From Treponema sp. (GTDB lineage: Bacteria > Spirochaetota > Spirochaetia > Treponematales > Breznakiellaceae), in contig JAISEB010000045.1 in assembly GCA_031264395.1 (NCBI GenBank), forward strand, positions 1 to 17,413: a DNA stretch of 17,413 nt. The letters run 5' to 3'. How positions within the stretch are numbered: the first letter of the stretch is position 1; each line of letters starts with the position of its first letter. Of this stretch, positions 6,593 to 12,813 are shown in pieces. The translations under genes and the position numbers were made by a program. A model generated the notes under the pieces. The model was not told the origin of the DNA and ran no database searches. It saw nothing but the letters and a program-made list of their open reading frames with translations.

Positions 6593-6700
6593 AAGGCGAA
6601 AGGAGCCTTATGCGCGCCCTGTTTTTTCCGGTGGTTTTTTTCCAGGAACTGTGGTATGAATGGTAGACATGAGTAACGGAAAAGGGAACGGGGGCGCGCG
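6593..6700 (+). other. short spacer between the TatD-family gene and the DUF212 gene
   Basis: This 108-nt gap is the longest plus-strand spacer apart from the one before cbiQ. It holds an 18-codon ORF (6610-6666) and an extended -10-like element TGGTATGAAT (6653-6662) without a recognisable -35. It could be the start of a new transcript for the membrane and Rnf genes, but the evidence is thin. No hairpin with a T-run was seen. Confidence 0.25.
6610..6666 (+). CDS. possible 18-residue small ORF with a good ribosome binding site
   Basis: The peptide would read MRALFFPVVFFQELWYEW. AAGGAG ends about 5 nt before its ATG, as good a site as any gene nearby. The sequence is hydrophobic and aromatic-rich, with a single acidic/aromatic tail, so it could be a small membrane peptide, a translated leader, or chance. 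It is not in frame with the gene that follows. I do not recognise it. Confidence 0.2.
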   Translation: MRALFFPVVFFQELWYEW

Positions 6701-7189
6701 GTGCCTCTGCTCATAGGCGTGCGGGCGGAAGCGATTAAGGGTTTTTTCGAAAATCCCATTTTTCTGTCCGCCGTCTCAAGCTGGTTTATGGCGCAGCTGA
6801 TAAAGACGGCGGTGGTGCTGCTGGGCGGCAGGAAACGGAGCCTCAGGGAACTTTTGGAGACCATTATATGGCGTTCCGGCGGCATGCCTTCCAGCCATTC
6901 TTCCATGGTCGCCGCCATTGCCACATCGGCGGCGTTCCGGGACGGCCTGCGTTCGGATCTGTTTGTGATCTCCTTTTTTTTCGCCCTTATCGTCATGAGG
7001 GACGCCATGGGGGTCCGCCGGTCTTCGGGGATTCAGGGGAGGACGCTCAACAATCTGGGGCGTCAGCTGGCGGAAAAAGACGGCGTTGAATTTCACCCTG
7101 TCAAGGAAGTTCACGGCCATACCCCTCTGGAAGTGGTGATAGGCGGCCTCATGGGTGTATTTATCGCCGCGGCCTATGCCGTTTTGTAG
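6701..7189 (+). CDS. divergent PAP2 (DUF212, YuiD-like) membrane protein
   Basis: This 162-residue integral membrane protein belongs to the divergent PAP2/acid phosphatase-like group. Recognisable blocks are ENPIFLSAVSSWFMAQLIK (17-35), SGGMPSSHS (59-67), the RDAMGVRRSSG segment (100-110) and KEVHGHTPLEVVIGGLMG (135-152), which together are diagnostic. Where many relatives have YDA before GVR, this one has RDA. The first codon is GTG at 6701, after AAAGGGAACGGGGG; ATGs slightly upstream are out of frame. The biochemical role of the group is unsettled; lipid phosphate chemistry is likely from the motif set. It ends 6 nt before the next gene. Confidence 0.85.
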   Translation: MPLLIGVRAEAIKGFFENPIFLSAVSSWFMAQLIKTAVVLLGGRKRSLRELLETIIWRSGGMPSSHSSMVAAIATSAAFRDGLRSDLFVISFFFALIVMRDAMGVRRSSGIQGRTLNNLGRQLAEKDGVEFHPVKEVHGHTPLEVVIGGLMGVFIAAAYAVL

Positions 7190-7195
7190 GTTTTC

Positions 7196-8659
7196 ATGTC
7201 GTTCAGGCTGCCGGCAGCGGCTCTTTTCGCTATCTCGCTTCTGGCGGGCGCTTTTCTTGCGGTTTTAACCGTCCGGGGCGGGGCCCTGCGGCACTACCGG
7301 GGCGGCGCGGCGGGAGTGTACGCCGTTCTTTCCGTGGACGAAGCCGTTTCCGACGCCGAAATACGCGGGAAGATAGCCCCGCTTGCCGGGCTTGAGCCTT
7401 CCGGGGTGCTTTCCGAATCGGCCATGTGGGTTTTTCTTGATGATTTCGGCGGGCTGGAACGCGTTCCGCTGGAGCGCTGGGATGAGCGGATCTTCCCTTT
7501 TGATCCCCGGAACGACGGATACGCCCGAAGGCTCCGTTCTTTTTTTGTGCGCGACGGCCGGCGTTTGTTCTTTGTTCCCATGGCGGTGGAAAGCTCCGCG
7601 AAATTTGAGAAGGCCCTTCCCGGCGTCCTTGGCGTCCCCTTTTCCCTTGAAGTGTACGGGTACGCCGCGCCGCTGTATCCCTTTATTATCCTTTTTTCGG
7701 CGGCGGGACTGGGTTTTGTCCTTCTTTCAAGGCCCCTTTTCCCCGCCGCCGCCGTCTTCCCCGTCATGGCGGCTTTTTCCCTGGGCGGCCCCCGTTCATT
7801 TGTCATGGCGGGCCTCCTTGCCGGCGTCACGGGCCTCCTTGCCGAACCGCTCGCGGAGTGGTTCGCCTGCCGCCGTTTCCGGCGTCCGGGGGACGCGCGC
7901 CTTTGGGAGTGCCTTGTTCCCTACCGGAAACTGCTGTTCCCCGCCGCCTTTCTCTTTGCCTGTTATGCCGCGGCGGCGGCGTTCGGAACCGTTCTTGAAA
8001 TGGTAACTGCAGGGGCCGCGGCGGCGGCGGTTTTGGGGATCTTTGCCTCCGCGGTCCGGGCGGAATCCCTGCGGGGCGGGGACGATCACCCCCGTTTCAG
8101 GGCGGTCCCCATTCTCAGGGAAGGTGTAAAGACGGTGTTTTTCCCCCCGCGGGCCCTGCCGTTTGCTTTGGCTTCGCTTGTGGCCCTTGTTCCGGCGCTG
8201 TTTCCCGGCCGGGTAAACGCCGGGGGCGAGACGGCCGCCGCCGAAAGGGATCTGCTTGTTTCCGAGGAAGAATACCTGGCCCACGCAGCTTTTCAGGCGG
8301 AATTTTCCTACAGGCCCCTTTCGGGCGGCCCTTCCGCCTATTACCCTTATACCATGGACGAAATGGGGCTTCCTCGGGAGGGCTTTCCGGAAACGCCGGA
8401 TGTTCTTCCCGTATCTCCGGGGGATCTTTACCGGGACATTCCCCCCTTTCCCCTTGCCGCCTTGGCGAATTTCCTGGAAAATGCCGGTCCCGGCGCGGCG
8501 GCCTTTCTTCCCGGCAAAGAGGACGCCGTTTCCGTTCTGCTGCTTGTTCTCTGCTCCTTTTCGGCCCTGTTTCGGCCCCGGCGGGGAGGCAAAAAAACAA
8601 GAAATATAGTATTATACAAGAGAAGGATGGTAAGCGCCCCGCAGCGTATACAGGTATGA
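7196..8659 (+). CDS. polytopic membrane protein of unknown function, coupled to rnfC
   Basis: I do not recognise the family. The 487-residue protein has one N-terminal membrane segment (about 5-27) and a soluble, probably extracytoplasmic, region to 158. A cluster of hydrophobic segments follows at 159-220, 247-287 and 320-337, then a second soluble region rich in Pro, Tyr and Glu (340-440). A last membrane segment (443-459) and a basic tail complete it. Cysteines are few and unpaired, so it is not an iron-sulfur protein and not RnfB. Its stop overlaps the rnfC start as ATGA, which ties its translation to the Rnf-like operon. It could be an extra or replacement subunit. The gene start (ATG 7196) has only a weak TAGG ribosome site. 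Confidence 0.75.
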   Translation: MSFRLPAAALFAISLLAGAFLAVLTVRGGALRHYRGGAAGVYAVLSVDEAVSDAEIRGKIAPLAGLEPSGVLSESAMWVFLDDFGGLERVPLERWDERIFPFDPRNDGYARRLRSFFVRDGRRLFFVPMAVESSAKFEKALPGVLGVPFSLEVYGYAAPLYPFIILFSAAGLGFVLLSRPLFPAAAVFPVMAAFSLGGPRSFVMAGLLAGVTGLLAEPLAEWFACRRFRRPGDARLWECLVPYRKLLFPAAFLFACYAAAAAFGTVLEMVTAGAAAAAVLGIFASAVRAESLRGGDDHPRFRAVPILREGVKTVFFPPRALPFALASLVALVPALFPGRVNAGGETAAAERDLLVSEEEYLAHAAFQAEFSYRPLSGGPSAYYPYTMDEMGLPREGFPETPDVLPVSPGDLYRDIPPFPLAALANFLENAGPGAAAFLPGKEDAVSVLLLVLCSFSALFRPRRGGKKTRNIVLYKRRMVSAPQRIQV

Positions 8660-10044
8660 CAAAAGTGTATTCTTTTCCCCGGGGGGGAATTTCTCTGGAA
8701 GATCCCTCGGTCCCCGCGAAGGGGCCCAGCGTGGTCGCCTGTCTTCCCGGCCTTTCAATAATTCCCCTTGCGCAGTATTCGGGGGCGCGGGCCTATCCCG
8801 TTGTCTCTCCGGGGGATACGGTCCGCGAAGGCATGATCATAGCAAGGGGGCAGGGCCGGGGTTCCGCCAACATCCACGCCACCGTTCCCGGCCGGGTTGT
8901 ACGCATGGTGTCCTGGAAAGGGTACGGTTCCGTCAACGAGGCCCTGGTAATACGCCTTGAGGGGAGTTTTGAAAAGCTGGGCAAAAAGGAAGAGATCTTT
9001 CCATGGGAAGGCCTTACCTGTTTTGAGCTTCAGCGCGTCATCTCCGAATACGGCATAGTCGAAATGGAAGGTTCCGGTTATCCGGTGTCGGACATGATTT
9101 CTTCCATCAGGAATTCCCCGGAACCCTGTACGCTGGTTGTCAGCTGTGTTTTTGACGATCCCTGGCTTGCCGCCGACAGGCTCTTGTGCCGGGAACGGAT
9201 AGGGGCGGTGGCCGAAGGGGCGCTTGTCATGAGCCGGGCGGGACGGATAAACCGCGTCGTCTTTGCCCTGTCGCGCGGGGAGCGGGATCTGGGGGAGGCC
9301 CTTATGGCCGCGTCCGGCGGATGGGATATTCCCGCCTCCCTTATGCTGGCCGGTTCCCGTTACCCCCAGCGCAACAGGCGGGAACTGGAACTGGTGCTGC
9401 GCCGGTACGCCAAAAAGGAATCGATTGAACTTGGTTCCCTGCTTGTCCTTGGGCCCGCCACGCTCGCGGCGGTTCACGACGCGGTCAAGCTCAAAAAACC
9501 CATACTGGACCGCTATGTGGCGGTGGGGGGCTCCGCGGTCAAGATGCCGCAGGTCATGAAGGTGCGCGTCGGGACCCGCATAGGGGAGGTATTCGCCGAA
9601 TGCGGCGGTTTTGTCAACAAGCCGAAACGAATCGCGACGGGATCTCCCCTGCAGGGCCGGCCGGTGGCGGATCTTGACGAGCCTGTCACAAGGACAAGCT
9701 ACGCGGTATTCGCCATGCTGGAAAACAGGATGGCGCGCGGCCGCGCGCAGAACTGCATCAGCTGCGGGGAATGCCGGGCGGTGTGCCCGGTGGGCCTTGA
9801 TCCCGAGGAGCTTTACAAGCAAACCCTGCGCGGCGTCTCAGGCGCGGCCTCTCCCCGCGTTCCCCCGCGCGGGGGAACGGCGTACGCGGCTCCCGCCGGG
9901 GACCGGGGCGCTCCCGCTTCCGGCGGCGTTTTCGCTTCCAGCGGCTGTCACGGCTGCGGCTGCTGTGACGTGGTGTGCCCTTCACGCCTTCCCCTTTCCG
10001 CGTGTATTCTGGGGGACCCGCCTCCCGCCGGGGGGAGGGCGTAA
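8656..10044 (+). CDS. rnfC: RnfC-like electron transport subunit with altered nucleotide-binding motifs
   Basis: RnfC is the peripheral NADH-oxidising, FMN and iron-sulfur subunit of Rnf. This 462-residue protein keeps the N-terminal FPRGGISLEDPS block, the DRYVAVGGSAVKMPQ segment, and two [4Fe-4S] motifs: C367-C370-C373-C377 and C431-C434-C437-C441. The loop that should read like GxGGAGFPT is GIVEMEGSGYPV (133-144). The usual ECEPY segment is SCVFDDP (163-169), and the usual YPQGGEK is RYPQRNRR (235-242). About 54 residues of Ala/Gly/Pro/Arg-rich linker lie between the clusters, roughly twice the usual length. Iron-sulfur binding is well supported, NADH and FMN binding are doubtful. It overlaps the gene before by 4 nt and rnfD by 1 nt. 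Confidence 0.85.
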   Translation: MTKVYSFPRGGISLEDPSVPAKGPSVVACLPGLSIIPLAQYSGARAYPVVSPGDTVREGMIIARGQGRGSANIHATVPGRVVRMVSWKGYGSVNEALVIRLEGSFEKLGKKEEIFPWEGLTCFELQRVISEYGIVEMEGSGYPVSDMISSIRNSPEPCTLVVSCVFDDPWLAADRLLCRERIGAVAEGALVMSRAGRINRVVFALSRGERDLGEALMAASGGWDIPASLMLAGSRYPQRNRRELELVLRRYAKKESIELGSLLVLGPATLAAVHDAVKLKKPILDRYVAVGGSAVKMPQVMKVRVGTRIGEVFAECGGFVNKPKRIATGSPLQGRPVADLDEPVTRTSYAVFAMLENRMARGRAQNCISCGECRAVCPVGLDPEELYKQTLRGVSGAASPRVPPRGGTAYAAPAGDRGAPASGGVFASSGCHGCGCCDVVCPSRLPLSACILGDPPPAGGRA

Positions 10045-11141
10045 TGGCAAAGCAGCAGTTTCTTCCAAGGCAGTGCCCGCAGGTCAGCCTGGCCCGCCCC
10101 GCGCCGGAGAGGATGTGGATGGTGGCCTTCTGCGCCCTTGCCGCCGTCGTACAGTCTTCCCTGACCGATTCCTTCGCGTCCCTTGTCCTGGCCCTTTCCG
10201 CGCTGGCCTCTTCTTGCGCCGCGGAACTGCTTATAACCCGGCGGGAACGCGGTTTTGACTCTCTGAAAGACGGAAGCGCCGCCGCGTCGGCGCTGGTGCT
10301 TGTCCTGCTCCTTCCCAACAGAATACATCCCCTGTACGCCGTTCTGGCGGCGGTGTTCGCCATAGTTGTGGTAAAACACAGCTTCGGCGGCCTTGGATCA
10401 AACTGGGCGAACCCCGCGGCAGCGGGCTGGCTCTTCCTCCGGGTTTCCTGGCCTGACGCCTTTGATTCGGCGCTCCGGGGGTCTCCCTTAAGCGTCATTT
10501 CAGAAGGGCTTGCCTCGGGCCTTTCCAGCCCGCAGGGGTCTCCCCTCGGCATACTCAAGATCGCCGGAAGCGGGGGAGGCTGGGCGGCAAGCCGGCTTGA
10601 CGGGGTAATAAGCTCCGCGCTCAACGGCTCGGTCTTTTCCTTTTTGGGGGCCGAAATTCCTTCCGGCTATGTGGATCTCTTCGTTTCAGGGTCGCCGGGG
10701 ATCATCGCGGACCGGGGGCTTGCGTGCCTCCTCGCGGGAACCATTGCCGTCGCGGCTTTTCAGGCCGTCCGCGTCTGGGTTCCCGCCGTGTATCTCCTTG
10801 TGTACGCCGTTCTTGTCAGAATAGCCGGAGGCATTCCCTTCGGCGGGGCGGCGGGAAGCGGCGACATACTCTTCGGCGTTTTTTCCGGGGGGATCATCGC
10901 CGCGGCTTTTCTTCTTGCCTGCGAGCCTGTGACCGGGGCAAAATCGGGCGCGGGGATCTTTGCCGGCGCGGTGACGGCGGGCTTCCTGTCCTGGTTTTTC
11001 CGCTATCAGGGGCTTGATCACTACGGCGCGTTTCTTGCCGTCCTTGCGGTTAACGCCGTGAGCGTCTTTATACGCGGCGTTGAATTCCGCTGTCTGTATG
11101 CCGGAGGCCGCGCGCCGGCCGGAAAGGGGCTTTTCCGGTGA
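10044..11141 (+). CDS. rnfD: RnfD-like membrane subunit lacking the usual flavinylated threonine
   Basis: RnfD (NqrB family) is an integral subunit that normally carries FMN on a Thr in an S-x-A-T-P-L motif and belongs to the ion path. The 365-residue protein has about nine hydrophobic segments, the family block NWANPAAAGWLFLRVSW (120-136), and LLACEPVTGAKSGAG (290-304) matching the conserved ATDPVTSP-type block. At the expected flavin site the sequence is SALRGSPLSVI (142-152), with Ser147 where Thr is usual and the GAT lost. A Ser could in principle be modified, but the ApbE recognition context is poor. I chose ATG 10044, which shares a base with the rnfC stop and follows GGGGGAGGG; the frame is open 23 codons further up inside rnfC. 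Confidence 0.85.
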   Translation: MAKQQFLPRQCPQVSLARPAPERMWMVAFCALAAVVQSSLTDSFASLVLALSALASSCAAELLITRRERGFDSLKDGSAAASALVLVLLLPNRIHPLYAVLAAVFAIVVVKHSFGGLGSNWANPAAAGWLFLRVSWPDAFDSALRGSPLSVISEGLASGLSSPQGSPLGILKIAGSGGGWAASRLDGVISSALNGSVFSFLGAEIPSGYVDLFVSGSPGIIADRGLACLLAGTIAVAAFQAVRVWVPAVYLLVYAVLVRIAGGIPFGGAAGSGDILFGVFSGGIIAAAFLLACEPVTGAKSGAGIFAGAVTAGFLSWFFRYQGLDHYGAFLAVLAVNAVSVFIRGVEFRCLYAGGRAPAGKGLFR

Positions 11142-11626
11142 GTGACGCCGAAAAAAGAAAAAAGCGGTTTTTTTCCGGCTTTACGGACGCCGCCGTTTTT
11201 CTTGGGTGGGCGGCGGGGCTCTTCCTCGCCGGTTTTCTGCTCTGGTCCCTTACCCAGTCCGTGCGGGATCGTTCATTCCTGCGGACGGTGAACCGTGTCC
11301 TGATACAGCGCGGCGAGACGCGGCGGCTCCGCGCCCCGCTTCCGCCGCCCGGACAGAGGCGCGGGGCCGGCCTTCCGGGGACCTGGTATTCTCTCGCGGA
11401 TTCGGCGGGTTCGGCGGATTCGGATGGCGCCGCCTTTGTTTTTTCGGTGATGGGAGAGGGGATCATGACGCCTTACGCCGCCTTTCTGGGGCCCGGCGGA
11501 AAGGTGGATGAAATAGTCCCCCTTTCGGTTCACGCCGAACAGTTCATGCCGCGTTTCAGGAAAGGGCTTATGGAGATCTTCATACGCCGCATCGAGGCGG
11601 AGACCGGAACGGGGGGGGGAACGTGA
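11138..11626 (+). CDS. rnfG: RnfG-like protein without the flavinylation motif
   Basis: The position between rnfD and rnfE is that of rnfG, which normally has one membrane anchor and an extracytoplasmic FMN-binding domain modified at Thr in SGAT. This 162-residue protein has a basic N terminus, one membrane segment (19-38) and a region VMGEGIMTPYAAF-LGPGGKVDEIVPLSVHAEQF (104-136). That region resembles the GYGGPI...DGKVTGVEVLSHSETPG block of FMN_bind domains. No SGAT or similar motif follows, and the protein ends 26 residues after HAEQ, shorter than the usual 200 or so. I infer a truncated, non-flavinylated RnfG; identity by sequence alone is weaker than for its neighbours. GTG start at 11138 and 4-nt GTGA overlaps on both sides. 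Confidence 0.65.
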   Translation: MSDAEKRKKRFFSGFTDAAVFLGWAAGLFLAGFLLWSLTQSVRDRSFLRTVNRVLIQRGETRRLRAPLPPPGQRRGAGLPGTWYSLADSAGSADSDGAAFVFSVMGEGIMTPYAAFLGPGGKVDEIVPLSVHAEQFMPRFRKGLMEIFIRRIEAETGTGGGT

Positions 11627-12234
11627 AAGAAACACACCTCTTTTGGGGGAAACACGCCCCTCTCCGCACGTTTATGGGAGGAGGGCTTCTTGTCATGGCG
11701 TCCTCCCGGCTTGCCTTTGCCCTTGCCGCGGCGGGGGCACTGGCCTGGGTTTATGTCTTTTCGACGTTCGCCGCCTCCATGGCGGAGACTGTTTTTCCCA
11801 AAAAAGGAAAACCCGTCATCCTTCTTTTTTTATCGTCCTTTATAGGGAGCCTTTACCTTCTTCTGCTCTGGTTCCTCTGTCCCCTTCTTGGGGCGCAGAT
11901 GATGTTCATTGTGGCCCTTGTCCCGCTGGTCTTTACCGGATCGGGCGTCTATGAAAGGGTCAATTCCGGCGACGCGCTTGAAGCCGCCGTGGACGCCTGT
12001 TCGGAGGCTTTGACGCTGGGGCTTCTTGTTGCCGCCTTTTCCCTTATACGCGAACCGCTGGGCTATCTTTCCCTTTCCCTTCCCGGCGGGGCGCAGGGGA
12101 TTGTACGGATCTTTTCGTTTGAGAATGGAAATTTTCTGCCGGCCCGCATTGTGTCGTCTTCCGCCGGGGCTCTTGTCCTCCTTGGATACGGAACGGGGAT
12201 ATACCGCCGTCTTAACCCCAGGGAGGAACCGTGA
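11623..12234 (+). CDS. rnfE: RnfE-like membrane subunit without cluster cysteines
   Basis: RnfE and RnfA (NqrD and NqrE relatives) form a pseudo-symmetric pair that holds a [2Fe-2S] cluster in the membrane through two Cys from each. This 203-residue protein has about six hydrophobic segments and keeps the general pattern, including LIREPLGYLSLSLPGG (141-156), which matches IREILGxGTLFG. The GLCP site is replaced by FMGGGLLVMASS (17-28), and the PLIxVNCAILGRAEAF site by PLVFTGSGVYERVNSG (101-116). Both cysteines are therefore absent; C86 and C126 are elsewhere. GTG start after a run of G residues, 4-nt overlaps with rnfG and rnfA. Assignment rests on pattern and gene order. Confidence 0.75.
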   Translation: MKETHLFWGKHAPLRTFMGGGLLVMASSRLAFALAAAGALAWVYVFSTFAASMAETVFPKKGKPVILLFLSSFIGSLYLLLLWFLCPLLGAQMMFIVALVPLVFTGSGVYERVNSGDALEAAVDACSEALTLGLLVAAFSLIREPLGYLSLSLPGGAQGIVRIFSFENGNFLPARIVSSSAGALVLLGYGTGIYRRLNPREEP

Positions 12235-12812
12235 GCCGCGCCGCCTCTCTCGCGGCCCTTGCCGTTTTTTCGGGCCTGTCCTTTAACCTCGTCCTCTCTG
12301 GCCTGGGCATGTGCGGCGCCGCGGCGGACAAGGAAAAAGACGGCCGTTTTCCTTTTTTTCAAATGGGCATTCTTTTTACGAGCGTCGCCGTCCTCTGGGC
12401 GTCGCTGCAGGCCGTTTTTCCCCTGCTCGGGTTTTTTGAGTACATCGTTCTTTTCCCGGCAAGCGCCGTCCTCTGCCGGGGGCTTGAGTCCTTTTTTCTG
12501 GCGTTTCGAAAGAAAGCGGCCCCGCCCCCTGTCTTTGATTCCCTTACCGGCTACGACGGGCTGGCGGGCTCCGCCCTTCTGCTTGCCCGGCTTCTTGCCT
12601 CCGGTTTCGCGGAGGCGCTGGCCGCCGCGGCGGGTTTTACCCTGGGCGTCATGGCGGTGCTGCTTGTTTTACGGGAGATACGGCGCCGTTCGCTTCTGGA
12701 GGCGGTTCCTTCCTTCCTCAGGGGAAGCCCCCTTCTCCTTATCTCCATGGGGCTTCTTTCCCTGATCTTCACCTCCGCCGCGGCCGTATTGTTCAGGGCG
12801 CTGGGGGGGTAG
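12231..12812 (+). CDS. rnfA: RnfA-like membrane subunit with one of two cluster cysteines
   Basis: This is the partner of RnfE. The 193-residue protein begins with a hydrophobic helix containing FNLVLSGLGMCGAAAD (18-33), which matches NNFVLSRFLGICPFLG and keeps the cysteine as C28. The second site, normally PLITTNCAVLG, reads DSLTGYDGLAGSA (103-115), with Asp-Gly where Asn-Cys is expected. A loop of Lys and Asp residues (33-40) follows the first helix. A GTG start lies after AGGGAGGA with a 4-nt overlap to rnfE. With RnfE this leaves one of four expected ligands, so a normal [2Fe-2S] cluster is unlikely. The next gene starts one base after the stop. Confidence 0.75.
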   Translation: MSRAASLAALAVFSGLSFNLVLSGLGMCGAAADKEKDGRFPFFQMGILFTSVAVLWASLQAVFPLLGFFEYIVLFPASAVLCRGLESFFLAFRKKAAPPPVFDSLTGYDGLAGSALLLARLLASGFAEALAAAAGFTLGVMAVLLVLREIRRRSLLEAVPSFLRGSPLLLISMGLLSLIFTSAAAVLFRALGG

Positions 12813-12813
12813 G

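Noticed and set aside
7196..8659. The unknown membrane protein as a divergent RnfB
   Set aside because: RnfB needs several [4Fe-4S] Cys motifs, and this protein has only scattered single cysteines.
8755..9822. 355-codon ORF on the minus strand
   Set aside because: It lies fully opposite rnfC, whose motifs are clear. Long shadow ORFs are common at this GC content.
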